6,562 nucleotides of DNA from Propionibacterium sp. GTDB lineage: Bacteria; Actinomycetota; Actinomycetes; Propionibacteriales; Propionibacteriaceae. Numbering within the stretch: position 1 is the stretch's first letter; every line of letters begins with the position of its first letter. Positions 5,257 to 6,562 of the stretch are shown piece after piece. Made by a program: the position numbers and the translations under genes. The notes under the pieces were generated by a model. That model saw only the letters and a list, made by a program, of their open reading frames with translations, was not told the origin of the DNA and made no database searches. The stretch spans positions 1-6,562 of the forward strand of contig JALHFX010000120.1 in assembly GCA_022837595.1 (NCBI GenBank). The letters run 5' to 3'.

Positions 5257-6023
5257 TCAACCGATCACGACCGTAACAAACTCGCGGATCGGCAGCTCAT
5301 AGGTCGCCGACGACGACAGATCCACCTGCCCCTGCTGACCAAGGGCCTGCCAACCTACATTCCATGCAGCAGTCGCCGTGATCGTGAAGTCGCCAGCCTT
5401 CAGATAAGCGTGACCACACGCAGGAGAAGCCGCCAACGGGTCGGTACCAGCGGGCCGCTCCAGCATCTGGGTACAAACCGACGACGTCCCATCACCCCAA
5501 TCGAACGTCACAGACGACCGGGCGGCGTTCAACGAAATATCGATACCATCTTGGCTGGTCGAAGTACCCACCGATCCCGGATCATCCACCCAAACCCAAA
5601 TCGGCAACCCCACCGCCAAAGCTCCCCACTGATTATTCGCCGGCTCAGGCGCGAGCCTGATTGCAGGAGCCGGGACACCGAGCGAAGCCACAGCACTCTG
5701 AGCCGTCGCCCGGACATCAACCACAGAGGCCGCCCCAGAAGGCGGCTGCGGATACGGAGTCAAACACCCTTTGCCCTCGCTCGGCACACAGACGGCGCGA
5801 CCGGTGCTGTCGGAGACCAAACCGATCCCGGAGCCGAACCCTGCACCCCCGGACTCGTAGTAGTTGCCTCGACTCCGATAGACGAGTCGGACGTACATGT
5901 CTGGACAGTGCCGCCGAAACCGCCAGCGTCCGCGCAATCAGCCCTGGCTAACGCGGCAGGCAGCAGGATAACCGAAACACCCAGCATGATTGCTGCAAAT
6001 CCGATTGCTATGGGAGAGCGCAT
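5257..6023 (-). pseudogene. Secreted PKD-like (WGDG) protein, split by a frameshift
   Basis: The gene begins at the ATG at 6023 with a clear signal peptide: basic start, hydrophobic core IAIGFAAIMLGVSVILLP, and probable cleavage after ALARA at residue 28, before DCADAGGFGG. This frame runs into a stop near 5760. The second frame, open from 5937 to the stop at 5257, continues the protein: cysteine-rich CVPSEGKGCLTPYPQPP, the stretch ALAVGLPIWVWVDDP, a PKD-like core FDWGDGT, CGHAYLKAGDFTITATAAW, and the C terminus LPIREFVTVVIG. One extra base in the C5 run at 5846-5850 (G5 on the coding strand) joins both into a 255-residue reading frame. The family is an exported actinobacterial protein type of unknown function. 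The start has GAGG seven bases upstream and overlaps the lipoprotein gene by 16 bases. Mutation, sequencing error and -1 ribosomal slippage on GGG are all possible. Confidence 0.75.
5846..5850 (-). other. Probable frameshift site, run of five G on the coding strand
   Basis: The coding strand reads AGT CCG GGG GTG CAG in the signal-peptide frame. Adding one G gives AGT CCG GGG GGT GCA GGG TTC, which continues directly into the frame carrying the PKD-like domain, and the total length becomes exactly 256 codons with the stop. A GGG-decoding tRNA could also slip back one base within the run and still pair fully. Confidence 0.55.
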
Positions 6024-6562
6024 TCCGGGACCTCATTTGTGGTGCCGTCAAACAGTTTGAGCACCCCATCAAAGTGTTTGAAGAACAGCTCAAGCCTGTA
6101 AATTGTCCCCTCCGAGACAACTTCACCGTTCACATCGAGCGAGGGAGTCGGACGTGTATCCACACACGCCCGCAAAGCAGCCTCTGACCCAGCTTTACTA
6201 ACTCCGGGATACCTGTCAATCATAACCAGCGGCTCAGCCCCATCAGGACTGTGCCATCCTTTGTCTTTATAGAAATCGTACAGTGCCACGAGGGATGAAA
6301 GATAAGGCTCGGCCACCAAATCATTCAGTTCGCTGGGGAATCCTTCACCATAGTTTCCTCGCAGCTCATACTCGAAACGCAACTCATTCGACCGCAGGAA
6401 CACCTGCTCAGCTTCCGCATATAGGGCGTCCATCTCAGGCCCTTCAAAGCTCGACGGAGGCAGCACTGAGTTCGATTCAGACACTGTTGGGGACTGGCTA
6501 CTCGGCTGCGGGTCCGCGGACGTACAGCCTGTAAGGGCCAGCAAAGCCGTTAGTCCGACGGC
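6008..6562 (-). CDS. Lipoprotein of unknown family, 5' end cut by window edge
   Basis: The frame is open from the right window edge to a TAG at 6008, giving 184 visible residues. The first 13, AVGLTALLALTGC, are the hydrophobic core and lipobox of a lipoprotein signal peptide, with the lipidated cysteine at 6526-6524. The initiation codon lies outside the window; a TTG at 6544 falls within the signal peptide and is not the likely start. A Ser/Pro-rich linker (TSADPQPSSQSPTVSES) precedes a folded domain with a helical first part (ALYAEAEQVFLRSNELRFEYE), then KGWHSPDGAEPLVMIDRYPG, LRACVDTRPTPSLDVNGEVV, and a final Cys in EVPECALP. The pattern KGW...LRACVD recalls a class of actinobacterial lipoproteins with an NTF2-like fold, but this is inference. 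It should be anchored outside the membrane. It overlaps the secreted-protein gene by 16 bases, so the two probably form one operon. Confidence 0.85.
   Translation of the reverse strand, partial: AVGLTALLALTGCTSADPQPSSQSPTVSESNSVLPPSSFEGPEMDALYAEAEQVFLRSNELRFEYELRGNYGEGFPSELNDLVAEPYLSSLVALYDFYKDKGWHSPDGAEPLVMIDRYPGVSKAGSEAALRACVDTRPTPSLDVNGEVVSEGTIYRLELFFKHFDGVLKLFDGTTNEVPECALP
6031..6034 (-). promoter_or_regulatory. Shine-Dalgarno site of the secreted-protein gene
   Basis: GAGG on the minus strand lies seven bases before the ATG at 6023, inside the 3' end of the lipoprotein gene. It supports 6023 as the start and suggests coupled translation of the two overlapping genes. Confidence 0.55.

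Noticed and set aside
5410..6060. 216-codon arginine-rich plus-strand open frame
   Set aside because: It is antisense to the secreted-protein gene, with composition typical of a shadow frame and no domain.

Overview
The window looks like chromosomal DNA of a mycothiol-producing actinobacterium (Actinomycetota). The evidence is an MshC-type ligase, DUF3090 and DUF5703 proteins that I know as actinobacterial families, an actinobacterial-type UppP, GC-rich codon use, and two genes with a TANNNT hexamer 7 nt before the ATG and no Shine-Dalgarno sequence, an arrangement known from actinobacterial leaderless transcripts. A finer placement (for example Propionibacteriales) would be a guess.

Left part (1-3722), housekeeping. 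On the minus strand, a DUF3090 zinc-ribbon protein is followed 43 bp later by mshC, whose 3' end is cut by the left window edge. Divergent from them on the plus strand, uppP (undecaprenyl-diphosphate recycling) and an aldo/keto reductase lie 4 bp apart and probably form one operon. A GC-rich hairpin just after the reductase is a likely terminator. A small DUF5703 gene converges on it from the minus strand.

Middle part (4078-5256), gene-poor. It holds a DUF2853 gene with a strong ribosome binding site, about 410 bp of non-coding DNA with several inverted repeats, and a minus-strand tRNA-Leu-like gene with a good acceptor stem, D arm, variable arm, T arm, encoded CCA and downstream terminator. 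The segment that should form the anticodon arm is missing, so this is probably a non-functional tRNA remnant.

Right part (5257-6562), exported proteins on the minus strand. A lipoprotein, truncated at its 5' end by the window edge, overlaps by 16 nt a gene for a secreted protein with a PKD-like WGDG motif. The secreted-protein gene is split by a -1 frame change that one extra base in a run of five C (plus strand, 5846-5850) would repair.

I see no CRISPR array, insertion sequence, phage gene or recognisable new defence system. The most notable items are the anticodon-less tRNA-Leu, the frameshifted secreted protein, and the leaderless-type starts of DUF3090 and mshC.
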